Source: Singulisphaera acidiphila DSM 18658
GTDB lineage: Bacteria; Planctomycetota; Planctomycetia; Isosphaerales; Isosphaeraceae
DNA length: 64,000 nucleotides
NCBI RefSeq assembly: GCF_000242455.2
Contig: NC_019892.1
Span: 1,736,001-1,800,000, forward strand
Reading direction: 5' to 3'
The position numbers were made by a program, and so were the translations under genes. Shown here one piece after another: positions 16,966-24,928 of this stretch. Positions within the stretch are counted from its first letter, which is position 1; each line of letters begins with the position of its first letter. A model generated the notes under the pieces. The model had not been told where the DNA came from. It did not search any database and saw nothing but the letters and a program-made list of their open reading frames with translations.

Positions 16966-18753
16966 TCACTTCCTGGAATCACCACGCTCGGTCTTGAGGT
17001 TCTTCACCTCATTGATGAGCTCATCCAGCTTCTTCTCGAGATCAGCGATCCGCCGATCCTTTTCTGAGGACAGGCTCGCGAGCTTATTTTCGAAGAGACG
17101 CCGGCCCTCTTCCTCGCTCTTTTTGAGCTGCTCTTTGTCCCGCACGATGAAAAGCTCTCGCTTAGGAGCCAGTCGAAGCTCGGTGTTGACTTTGATCTGA
17201 TTCTCGTTCTTGTTGTCGGACGTGCCTTGAGATTCGCGACCAGAGTCATTCGACTTGGCTAGCTTGACTTTGAATTCTGTTCCGAGCTTAGCCAGTTGCG
17301 ACTCGGCGCGGTGGAGCTGAGCCCGGGCTCTCTCGACCTCAGCCTTGGCCCTGGAAAGTTCCCGTTCGAGGTTGGCTTGGTGGTTTTCAGTGAAGTGAAA
17401 TCGGATTTCTCTCGCCTCGGGGCGGTTCCCGGGGCTTTTTCGTTCATTGGGCTTGGCGTCGCGAAGCTCGAGAATCGTTTTGGCATCGCGGGTTTTGGCC
17501 TTAGAAGAGCGCTCCCCCTGCTCCTCCTTGGTGCCTTTCTCGTTCGGTTTGGTCGTGTCCTCCTTCTCAGCCGACTTGAGCCTGATGAGCTCACCGAGCT
17601 CACTGGCCAGCTTTCGCTTCAAGACGATCAGTTCGGAATCCTCGGATTCGTCCTCGGTATCTTGAACGAGGCGAGCCACTTCGGGTTCGGCTCGTTCCTC
17701 GTCGTCGGCCTTCTGGGCCCAGGTCGGCGACAACGGGAGGAGCAGGGCTGAGAGTCCGAACATCGTCAGCATGCCGGTCCAGCCAAGGCCGCGCGGCGTT
17801 TTCCCTTGCATGATCATGGTCACTCTCCGTTTCAAGTGGTGAGCATGACCGAACCCGCTGGCCGCCAAAGGCGCAGCACGCCCGGTCTCTGAGAGGAAAT
17901 CCACGGTGTCCAACAACGTTTCCGCATACGCCCTGAGGGCGTCTGGACAGGTCCAGACCACCCAGGCGTCGCAGCACTGTTCCTCAGCCTCGCGGAGCGC
18001 CCAGCGGGCGATCCAGGCCAGGGGCAGCCACCAATAAAAGGCGGTGGCCAGGAGTTCGACGACGCGAACCCAATGGTCCTTCCGGCGGAGATGGGCGAGC
18101 TCGTGGACCAGCAACGTGATCCGTTGACGCTCATCGAGGCGGCCCCAGAGCTCGCTCGGTACGATCAGCTTGGCCTGGCAACCCAGCGCCCAGAGCATCG
18201 GGGCGGACGGCCCTGGGAACCACCAACTCGTCGGCGGCTGGACCAGCCCCATCTGCTTCGCCAGGCGTTCCACCTGATCCTGAACGTCGTCCGAGGTGGG
18301 TTCCACCAGCCTCAGCAGCCGATTCCATCGCCGAATTCGGAGGCCGGTCACGGCCAGCGTCGCGACGGAACCGGCCAGCCAGGTCATCGCCGCCCAACGG
18401 GTCCAATCCATCGACCCGAGCCAGGTGGGAGGATCGACAGTGATCGCGGCTCCCTCCTCGAGCGGTTCGGCGGCGTATTGGGCCTCGAGCCACTCCGCCG
18501 GGATCGTGTTAAGGGAGGTTTCGACTTTCAATTCCGAGACAGTTGGCTCCTGATTGACTAAGCGCGATACGCCGGGGACGGTCAGCGGAACCACCCAGAG
18601 CGGCGGGGTGACGAGCTTCAGGAGTACGAGTAACCAGAGCCCATGACGCACGGCGGGTCTGCGACGGAGAAAATACCCCGCTCCCGCGGCACCGAGTGCC
18701 AGGATCGTGGCCAGCAAGGCATTACCGAGGCCCGCTCGCAAGAACGTTTCCAA
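16966..18753 (-). CDS. BlaR1/MecR1-like M56 membrane metallopeptidase with a long coiled-coil tail
   Basis: A 595-residue membrane peptidase expected to cleave the co-encoded BlaI repressor. Hydrophobic segments at about 11-30, 38-58, 118-138 and 235-252 flank the zinc site HELAH (217-221), with an acidic ligand in REAEEQCCD (near 258). After the last membrane segment (about 320-345, GMLTMFGLSALLLPL) the C-terminus is not a penicillin-binding sensor but ~250 charged residues, including LERELSRAKAEVERARAQL and KDRRIADLEKKLDELINEV, which are predicted coiled coil. The signal sensed is therefore unlikely to be a beta-lactam. The start is TTG with GGGGAGG five bases upstream, 14 bases after blaI. 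Confidence 0.85.
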   Translation of the reverse strand: METFLRAGLGNALLATILALGAAGAGYFLRRRPAVRHGLWLLVLLKLVTPPLWVVPLTVPGVSRLVNQEPTVSELKVETSLNTIPAEWLEAQYAAEPLEEGAAITVDPPTWLGSMDWTRWAAMTWLAGSVATLAVTGLRIRRWNRLLRLVEPTSDDVQDQVERLAKQMGLVQPPTSWWFPGPSAPMLWALGCQAKLIVPSELWGRLDERQRITLLVHELAHLRRKDHWVRVVELLATAFYWWLPLAWIARWALREAEEQCCDAWVVWTCPDALRAYAETLLDTVDFLSETGRAAPLAASGFGHAHHLKRRVTMIMQGKTPRGLGWTGMLTMFGLSALLLPLSPTWAQKADDEERAEPEVARLVQDTEDESEDSELIVLKRKLASELGELIRLKSAEKEDTTKPNEKGTKEEQGERSSKAKTRDAKTILELRDAKPNERKSPGNRPEAREIRFHFTENHQANLERELSRAKAEVERARAQLHRAESQLAKLGTEFKVKLAKSNDSGRESQGTSDNKNENQIKVNTELRLAPKRELFIVRDKEQLKKSEEEGRRLFENKLASLSSEKDRRIADLEKKLDELINEVKNLKTERGDSRK

Positions 18754-18767
18754 GGTCGCCTCCCCTT

Positions 18768-19175
18768 CTATTGGTGGTCGTTTGGCTCAGCGCTACGGTC
18801 GAGTCGTTCGATCAAGGACCGGAGATCGCTCCGCTCCTGCTCCGAAAGCCGCCCCCCTTGAACGAGGTGGCTCAAGAGCGGTGTCAAAGACCCACCGCAA
18901 AGCGTCTCGGCCACCGCCTGGAGCTTGCGCCCGATCAACTCGTCGCGATCCGTCGCGGCCCGAAAGACATGGACGCTCTCGCTCCGGTCACGGACCACAT
19001 CCCCCTTGGTTTCCAGCCGGTCCAGCAGCTTCTGCACCGTGGCGTAGGTTGACGCCCCCCCCTCGCCATAAACGCGCTCGGCCAACTGCCGAATCGTCGC
19101 CGGGCCGTGTTCCCAGATCGCTTGCAGGATCGTCAGCTCCGCTTCAGTGACGTCCTTCGATGATTTCCTCGCCAT
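18768..19175 (-). CDS. blaI: BlaI/MecI-family transcriptional repressor
   Basis: A 135-residue winged-helix repressor: LTEAELTILQAIWEHGPAT-like start, recognition helix region ASTYATVQKLLDRLETKGDV, then the wing (VHVFRAATDRDELIG) and a dimerisation half (SEQERSDLRSLIERLD). It should repress its own operon with the M56 peptidase downstream and be released by cleavage. The ATG at 19175 is chosen because GAGGAGG precedes it, the two dyad operators lie just upstream, and an earlier ATG at 19262 would include them. The first BlaI in this window (2683) shares the fold but has a different operator. Confidence 0.9.
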   Translation of the reverse strand: MARKSSKDVTEAELTILQAIWEHGPATIRQLAERVYGEGGASTYATVQKLLDRLETKGDVVRDRSESVHVFRAATDRDELIGRKLQAVAETLCGGSLTPLLSHLVQGGRLSEQERSDLRSLIERLDRSAEPNDHQ

Positions 19176-19190
19176 CCGGCTCCTCCTCAA

Positions 19191-19228
19191 AGACAGAATG
19201 TCTGAGTGAAGGGTAAGACAATTAGTCT
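19191..19228. promoter_or_regulatory. Two tandem dyads, BlaI operators
   Basis: AGACAGAATGTCT (19191-19203) and AGACAATTAGTCT (19216-19228) are both 13-base AGAC-N5-GTCT dyads, the first a perfect 5-3-5 palindrome. Their centres are 25 bases apart, about two and a half helical turns. They lie 16 to 53 bases upstream of the blaI start, fitting cooperative repressor binding. Confidence 0.7.
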
Positions 19229-19406
19229 GAGGTGTCAAGTGGCTGCTGGGAGTCGATTCCAAAACGAAAAGGAGGGATCGCGTTGGGGACCCGGTTTTGA
19301 TGAAAGTTGAAGAATTGCTGGATGGGGTTAGAAGAAGGGGCTACACTCTGGTGAGCCAGGGAGAGAACCGTCAGATCAAGCCCTCTGACGTTGGGGAGGT
19401 GAGGTG

Positions 19407-20807
19407 ATGGACGAACGCGCTGGCGGGTTCGCACACGAGGTCAGCCATCGACAGGGTGTGAGTGGGTGGCGGCCGACCCAGACCGATTTGCTCGGGGCGG
19501 GGTCGACATCGCGTCGCTGGTTCATGAGGGCGGGGCTTTCCGGCATTGCCGGGCTCTCGGCTTCGCAGTTGTTTCAGCTTCGCGCGGAAGCGGCGATCGC
19601 GTCGAAGTCGGCCGCGAAGCCGAAGTCGGTGATCTTCTTCTGGCTGTCGGGGGGGCCGAGCCACCTCGACATGTGGGATCCCAAACCGGACGCGCCCAGC
19701 GAGGTTCGCGGCCCGTTCGGCTCGATCGCGACGAACGTGCCGGGGGTTCGGTTCTGCGAGCATCTCCCCCGTCAGGCTGCGATCATGGATAAGTTGACCG
19801 TGATCCGCTCGATGGATTGCTCGGCGAGCAACCACACGCCGATCACGATGCAGGCGGGGAATCCGCTGGCGCAGCGAACCGACGATAACCGCGAAGGGGG
19901 TGGGTATCCTTCCATGGGGTCGATCGTCGCGAAGCTGCGCGGCTCGAATGACCCGAACATGCCGGCGTTCGTCGGCCTGGCCGATAGCTGGAAGGCCGAC
20001 GTCTGGGGCGCGGGGCATATGGGGGCGGCCTTCGAGCCGGTCAAGGGGAGTGAGCTCTCCGGTCGGTTTGAGCTTCCCAAAGGGGTGAACCTCGATCGTC
20101 TCGCGAGCCGTGAAGCCCTCCGCAAGCAGTTCGATCAGCTCCGGTCGGACGTGGATAGCAACTCGGCGATCGAGCATGTCGACCGCTACACGCGGCAGGC
20201 GATTGAGATGGTCTGCTCGGGCCAGGCGCAGCGTGCCTTCCAGCTCGACAAGGAAGACCCGAAACTGCGTGACGCGTACGGCCGTGACAGCCTGGGGACG
20301 AAGGCCCTCCTGGCGCGTCGGCTCGTCGAGGCGGGGGTCAGCTATGTCATGGTCAGCGGCGCCTGGGGCTATTTCGACCATCACGGCGACAACGTCGTCT
20401 GGAAAGGGATCGAGAAGGGCTTGAAGCCGCTCTTGCCCCGGGTCGACCAGACCCTGGCGACCCTGGTTGCCGACCTCGAGGGGCGCGGCCTGCTCGAGAG
20501 CACCTTGATCGTGATGATGGGCGAGTTCGGCCGGTCCCCTGTGCTCAATCGTGAGGCGGGCCGCGAGCACTGGACGCACGTGATGTCCATGGTCCTCGCC
20601 GGCGGTGGGCTTCGCCATGGCCAGGTCATCGGCGCAACCGACAGCAAGGGCTACGGCATCAACCAACGCAAGGTGACGCCGCAAGACCTGGCTGCTACGA
20701 TCTTTACCTACCTTGGCATCGACCCTAACGCCTCCTGGGTCAATCCCCAAGGGAGGCCGATCCCGATCGTCGTCGAAGGGGGCCAGCCCATCGCGGAGCT
20801 CTTCTGA
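19407..20807 (+). CDS. DUF1501 family exported protein
   Basis: A 466-residue member of DUF1501, an alkaline-phosphatase/sulfatase-fold family that is very common in planctomycetes and usually encoded with a cytochrome-type DUF1549/DUF1553 partner, absent here. A twin-arginine signal (STSRRWFMRAGLSG) opens the protein, followed by IFFWLSGGPSHLDMWDPK, DHHGDN and MMGEFGRSPVLN, which are the family's conserved metal-like motifs. Export in a folded state to the periplasm follows from the Tat signal; the substrate is unknown. The ATG at 19407 has GGGGAGGTGAGG upstream. It is 140 bases ahead of the next membrane-protein gene, probably co-transcribed. Confidence 0.88.
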   Translation: MDERAGGFAHEVSHRQGVSGWRPTQTDLLGAGSTSRRWFMRAGLSGIAGLSASQLFQLRAEAAIASKSAAKPKSVIFFWLSGGPSHLDMWDPKPDAPSEVRGPFGSIATNVPGVRFCEHLPRQAAIMDKLTVIRSMDCSASNHTPITMQAGNPLAQRTDDNREGGGYPSMGSIVAKLRGSNDPNMPAFVGLADSWKADVWGAGHMGAAFEPVKGSELSGRFELPKGVNLDRLASREALRKQFDQLRSDVDSNSAIEHVDRYTRQAIEMVCSGQAQRAFQLDKEDPKLRDAYGRDSLGTKALLARRLVEAGVSYVMVSGAWGYFDHHGDNVVWKGIEKGLKPLLPRVDQTLATLVADLEGRGLLESTLIVMMGEFGRSPVLNREAGREHWTHVMSMVLAGGGLRHGQVIGATDSKGYGINQRKVTPQDLAATIFTYLGIDPNASWVNPQGRPIPIVVEGGQPIAELF

Positions 20808-20950
20808 TCGGACGGGTGAGCGTGGGATATGTCTGGCTTGGGGGGGAAGGCGAGCAGCTCGGCTTGTCGGAAATGGGTTGATCGGCTATTCCTTGATGTT
20901 GCGCACCATGGAGGATCGACTTCGAGGCGATGCAAGGAGGCATTGTACTT

Positions 20951-23395
20951 ATGTCGCCGCGTCGCGAACTACTCGCCTTTTCCGCCGTGCTGGCTGCGCT
21001 GGTCGCCGGATTTTTCGCCGAATCTCTGTTTGGCGGCAAGGTCCTGAGCCCGGCCGACGTCCTGCTCGTCTCCGCCAGCTTTCGAGACAGCCGAGGTGCG
21101 AACTACGAGCCGGCCAACCGGCTGCTGATGGACCCGGTCCTTCAGTTTCAGCCTTGGATCGAGTTTAACCGCACGATGATTCGCCAGGGGCGGTTGCCGC
21201 TCTGGAACAGCCACGCCGGTTGCGGCGCTCCCCATCTCGCCAACGGGCAGAGTGCGGTGTTCGATCCGTTCCAGATTGTCGCCTACCTTGGCAGGCTCCC
21301 CGACGCCTACGGCTGGATGGCGGCGGCGCGGCTCTGGGTGGCGGGGCTCGGGATGTTCCTACTGGCCCGATCCTGGGGGTTCGGGCCGTGGGGACGTTGG
21401 TTTGCCGGCTTGGCGTTCCCGTTCTGCGGGTTCCTCGTCGTCTGGCTCCTCTACCCGGTGACCAACGTCGCGGTCTGGATGCCCTGGCTCTTCTGGGCGG
21501 GGGACCGGGTCCTCCGTCGGCCCACTGCGCGGGGGGTCGGCGTGCTCGGCATCGTGACCGGCCTGGTCCTCCTGGGCGGGCACGTTCAGACGAGTGCCCA
21601 TGTCCTGCTTGCCGCCGGCCTCTACGTGCTCTGGCAGGCAGCGGTCACGGCGAGGCGGGCTGAGGTTGTTGAGGGGGCGGATCTCCCTTCCGGAGCGTCG
21701 GGGGAACCGAAGAGCAGTCGACGCGGCGTCGCCTGGTGGGCCGTGGGGGTGTCGCTTGGCATCATGCTCGCGGCGGTGGAAGTGGTTCCGCTCGGTTTCT
21801 ACCTGACGCGGAGCCCGGTCTGGGAAGACCGGGAACGCGAGCGCGACTCTCCCTGGGTGGTCGCTCGCCCTCGCGTGCTCGGGGCGATCTGCACGGCCTT
21901 CCCCTACGCGTTCGGCAGCCAGCGGCGGGGCCAGCCGCACCTGGGCCGCGCCCTGGGGGTGGATAACCTCAATGAGACGGCCGGTGGGTTTGCTGGCCTT
22001 GCCACGCTGATCTGGCTTGCGCCATTGGCCTGGTCGACGCGGCGGTCGAACGCCCGGGTCCGGTTCCTCGCCGGTCTTGCCGTCGTTGGCGTCCTGGGGG
22101 CTTGCCGCCTGCCTCCGGTCGACAACCTGCTCCGCGCTCTGCCCGTGCTGGGGGTGACGGATAATCGCAGGTTGAGCCTCTGGGTGGCCTTCTCGCTGGT
22201 CCTGCTCGGGGGGATCGGGCTCGATCGTTTGCAGCAAGGGCAGAGGATGCCCTGGGCCTGGCTGGGGAGTTGGGTCGGCGTCGGCCTGGTCTGCTTGATC
22301 GGTTCGGCTGCTTTGGGGCGTCTCGAACCCTCATTGAAACAACGGGCGACCGACCATTATGTGAAGGCCGCTGCGGCGACTCCAGGCGCGGACCTGGCGG
22401 TCTATCGGGCGCGTGCCGAGCATCAGGTGAGGTCGACCCTGACGTTCGTTCCGCGCTACCTTGGGCTGGCCGGCGTTCATCTGCTCGTCCTGGCCGGTCT
22501 CGCGGAGGCGCTGCGGCGTCGGAGGGGATCGGGCTTGCTGATTCGCTCGGCCGTACTCGGCCTGACGCTGCTCGACCTGTTCGGATTCGGGTTCGGTTTG
22601 AACCCTGCGATCGCGCGAAGTGATGACCGGCCGGTCAGCCCGGTCATCGCCTACCTCCGCCGTGAGTTGTTGCCGACCGATCGGATCCTCGCCATCGGTG
22701 AAGAAATGCCCCCGAATGTGTTGATGCGTTATGGGCTCGACGACGCGCGCAATTACGACTCGGTTGAGCACGCGCGGAGCCTCACTTATTTTGCTCCACT
22801 GTACGAACCGGGGCCGAAGGCGCGGACCAGCCGGCGAGAGATTACGTGGAGCGGAGTCGTCCGCGCCCGCGATCGTCTCGAAGACGCGTCGGTTCAAGCG
22901 GTCGTCGGCCTGACCCCGCCCCCCGCTGGATCGTTTCGGCGGGTCGATCGCGTGGGCGACGTGTGGGTTGCCCGGCTTGAGAGCAGACCGTGGGTCCAGG
23001 CCGACTCGTCCGCCGCTCGGCTCGCTCTCGATCGCGCGCCGGGTCGAATCAGTGGCGAGTATGTATCTGATAAAAACTGCTGCATCATCATGCGGGAGAT
23101 TTTTGATCCAGGGTGGCGGGCTGCCATTGATGGTCAACCTGTGAAAATTGAAGAATATCGAGAAGCGTTCATGAAAGTGTTAGTCCCGTCGGGCCGGCAC
23201 CGGCTGGACGTTTGGTACGACCCGCCGGAGATTCGGTGGGCGATTGCGGCTTCCGTTTTCGCTCTCATTGCCGTGGTTTTCGCCTTGACGGTCCCCCAAT
23301 GGTTCCGATCTACTCGAATTATGGCCGACGGGCTTGGACGGACCCAAGCCGCCGAGTTAGAATCGGATTTGTGCTCTTCACCAGCCAATTACTGA
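20951..23395 (+). CDS. YfhO-like multi-pass membrane protein
   Basis: An 814-residue membrane protein with about a dozen hydrophobic segments up to residue ~580, a periplasmic C-terminal domain and one last membrane helix near 785-805. The N-terminus has the YfhO/GT-C-like pattern DPVLQFQPWIEFNRTMIRQG then LPLWNSHAGCGAPHLANGQ, and the C-terminal part carries SFRRVDRVGDVWVARLE and IFDPGWRAAIDGQPVKIE, as in the YfhO family, in which B. subtilis YfhO is linked to glycosylation of lipoteichoic acid. I infer a lipid-linked glycosyl transfer or related envelope role. ATG 20951 has GGAGG ten bases upstream; ATG 20930 has none. Confidence 0.8.
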   Translation: MSPRRELLAFSAVLAALVAGFFAESLFGGKVLSPADVLLVSASFRDSRGANYEPANRLLMDPVLQFQPWIEFNRTMIRQGRLPLWNSHAGCGAPHLANGQSAVFDPFQIVAYLGRLPDAYGWMAAARLWVAGLGMFLLARSWGFGPWGRWFAGLAFPFCGFLVVWLLYPVTNVAVWMPWLFWAGDRVLRRPTARGVGVLGIVTGLVLLGGHVQTSAHVLLAAGLYVLWQAAVTARRAEVVEGADLPSGASGEPKSSRRGVAWWAVGVSLGIMLAAVEVVPLGFYLTRSPVWEDRERERDSPWVVARPRVLGAICTAFPYAFGSQRRGQPHLGRALGVDNLNETAGGFAGLATLIWLAPLAWSTRRSNARVRFLAGLAVVGVLGACRLPPVDNLLRALPVLGVTDNRRLSLWVAFSLVLLGGIGLDRLQQGQRMPWAWLGSWVGVGLVCLIGSAALGRLEPSLKQRATDHYVKAAAATPGADLAVYRARAEHQVRSTLTFVPRYLGLAGVHLLVLAGLAEALRRRRGSGLLIRSAVLGLTLLDLFGFGFGLNPAIARSDDRPVSPVIAYLRRELLPTDRILAIGEEMPPNVLMRYGLDDARNYDSVEHARSLTYFAPLYEPGPKARTSRREITWSGVVRARDRLEDASVQAVVGLTPPPAGSFRRVDRVGDVWVARLESRPWVQADSSAARLALDRAPGRISGEYVSDKNCCIIMREIFDPGWRAAIDGQPVKIEEYREAFMKVLVPSGRHRLDVWYDPPEIRWAIAASVFALIAVVFALTVPQWFRSTRIMADGLGRTQAAELESDLCSSPANY

Positions 23396-23409
23396 GGGAT
23401 AAGACGCTG

Positions 23410-23718
23410 ATGGTCCACTTCACGTGTGATCTCTGCGGTAAAGATCTGACTGCATGCGGAGACCCCCGTTATGTGGTCAAAATCGAGGCTTTCCCCGGCT
23501 TCGACCCCACCGAGATCACGGAGGATGACCTGGATGAGGACCCCATGGAGGCGGTCTCACAGATCTTGCAACGTGACGAGCAACTCAGTGCCGAGGAAAC
23601 CTCGACACCCCTGCGCAAGGGCTTTCGATTTGACCTCTGCCCAGGTTGTCACGGTAAGTTCCTCAAGGATCCGCTCGGCAAAGAGTTTCTCCGCTCGTTC
23701 GACTTCAGTAAGAACTAA
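23410..23718 (+). CDS. Small zinc-ribbon-like hypothetical protein
   Basis: A 102-residue cytoplasmic protein with two cysteine pairs, CDLCG at the N-terminus and CPGCH near residue 79, which would bind one zinc between them, with an acidic linker (ITEDDLDEDPMEAV). I recognise the type from planctomycete genomes but not a function. The ATG at 23410 has GAGGG about eleven bases upstream and sits 12 bases after the membrane-protein stop, so the two are probably translated from one mRNA. Confidence 0.72.
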   Translation: MVHFTCDLCGKDLTACGDPRYVVKIEAFPGFDPTEITEDDLDEDPMEAVSQILQRDEQLSAEETSTPLRKGFRFDLCPGCHGKFLKDPLGKEFLRSFDFSKN

Positions 23719-23984
23719 CACGAGCGCTTGGGTTGATCGAATCTCGATCGACTTGGCGAGGTTGAGTGACACAGTGGACTTCAGGTGCGGCTCCGCCTGA
23801 TCGCCGAATGGCCGGCCTCGATCGGATCCAGGCCGGTGATCGTCAGGGTTTGCTCCGGACTTGCCCCTCTCTCGCCCTCTCGACGGCTTAATGTGTCCAA
23901 GACGAGTCGGGACCTTCCGACCTTGGGAAGGCCTTGGCTTCGATTTCTGCTCTGACGCGACGTCTCGGCTTGGACGCAAACGGA

Positions 23985-24058
23985 CAGGGAACTGACGCTC
24001 CCCGCTTGCCTTCTCATTGTTCAGGCGAGTGGGGAGCGTCAGTTCCCTGTCTTTTTTT
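23985..24058 (+). terminator. Long hairpin with T-run
   Basis: Arms of 26 bases at 23985-24010 and 24024-24049 pair at 24 of 26 positions around a 13-base loop; the base is CAGGGAACTGACGCTCCCC. A run of eight T follows at 24052-24059. This is an unusually long stem for a terminator, so it may be a dispersed hairpin repeat used as one. It lies 265 bases after the last plus-strand stop. Confidence 0.6.
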
Positions 24059-24059
24059 T

Positions 24060-24222
24060 CAATGATCCGCCAATGGGCTAAAAACCAGCAGGAAGCGGGT
24101 GTTTCCGCAACAGGTTTGTCCGAAAAGAGTTACGTCGCAGCGTTGACGGTAAGCCATGACAGGGCAACGACTTGCAGTGTCCGCTCTTTTCCGTTGGTTT
24201 TTAGCCCATTGACGGATCGTTG
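24060..24222. mobile_element. MITE-like element, copy 1
   Basis: A 163-base non-coding unit with imperfect terminal inverted repeats of about 28 bases (CAATGATCCGCCAATGGG at the left against CCCATTGACGGATCGTTG at the right). It is flanked by T8 on the left and A9 on the right, extending the pairing. The second copy 280 bases away differs at about five positions. No transposase is encoded, so it would be moved in trans by an unknown enzyme. Confidence 0.75.
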
Positions 24223-24398
24223 AAAAAAAAAGGTAAGCGCTCGGCAGTTGGTGCGCGCATCGGAATTCGACGGAGGTCGCTCAAGGCCGCCAAGGACACC
24301 CGAACGACCCGTTCAGGCCGTAAACTTCCGTTTCAGACAGCGTTCCTTACTCAGATTCGCGTACCAGATGCTGAGCGCTAGGAAAAAAAGGAGAATTT

Positions 24399-24494
24399 AA
24401 CCACGAATGACACAAATGACACGAATGAAGAAAAAAATGAAAAAATGATTGGATTTCTTTGTTATTGTTCGTGTCATTTGTGTCATTCGTGGTT
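24399..24494. repeat. Perfect palindrome with 27-base arms
   Basis: The arm AACCACGAATGACACAAATG... (24399-24425) is the exact reverse complement of 24468-24494, around a 42-base A/T-rich loop. Each arm contains tandem GAATGACAC-like words. It lies between the two MITE-like copies, eight bases from the second. AT-rich composition sets it apart from the chromosome. It may be another non-autonomous repeat. Confidence 0.7.
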
Positions 24495-24501
24495 GAAAAT
24501 T

Positions 24502-24664
24502 CAATGATCTGCCAATGGGCTAAAAACCAGTAGGAAGCGGGTGTTTCCGCAAAAGGTTTGTCCGAAAAGAGTTACGTCGCAGCGTCGACGGTAAGCCATG
24601 ATAGGGCAACGACTTGCAGTGTCCGCTCTTTTCCGTTGGTTTTTAGCCCATTGACGGATCGTTG
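24502..24664. mobile_element. MITE-like element, copy 2
   Basis: The same 163-base unit and orientation as the copy at 24060-24222, with substitutions only (for example GATCT for GATCC, CAGTAGG for CAGCAGG, GTCGAC for GTTGAC, GATAGG for GACAGG) and no length change. On the right a run of T follows instead of A. High similarity means recent spread or gene conversion. Confidence 0.75.
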
Positions 24665-24928
24665 TTTTTTTTGAAGAACGGCCGCGCCACTCGGCTCAAC
24701 GTCAACGAATGCTTGGGTCGGCTCGACCCACTCTGGAATCGGCCTCGGGAGAGGGACAAGGGAACGGACTCTCTCCGCTCGCCTTGGAATCATGTTCAGG
24801 CGGGGGTGAGCTCCCCTCCCCGTCAGCGTTGAGGCAAGCATCCGAAGCGGGTGGGCGTGCCCACCCGTTCGAGAATCCATCGTCCGAGATCGGCGGGTTG
24901 GCGTTGATGAGGAGACGGCTTCTTGGAC

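Larger units (their letters stand above)
23719..24928. other. Repeat-rich gene-free island
   Basis: About 1.2 kb contain no credible protein gene but hold a long terminator-like hairpin, two copies of a MITE-like element and a perfect long palindrome (listed separately). The remaining pieces (23719-23984, 24223-24398, 24665-24928) show nothing I can name. The island separates a plus-strand operon from the convergent kinase gene, a typical place for repeats to accumulate. Confidence 0.6.

Noticed and set aside
21359..22237. 292-codon minus-strand frame opposite the YfhO-like gene
   Set aside because: Shadow of a real membrane-protein gene; arginine/proline-rich without structure.
24399..24494. 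Tandem short words that look like CRISPR repeats
   Set aside because: They are the two arms of one palindrome without regular spacers; no cas gene is present.
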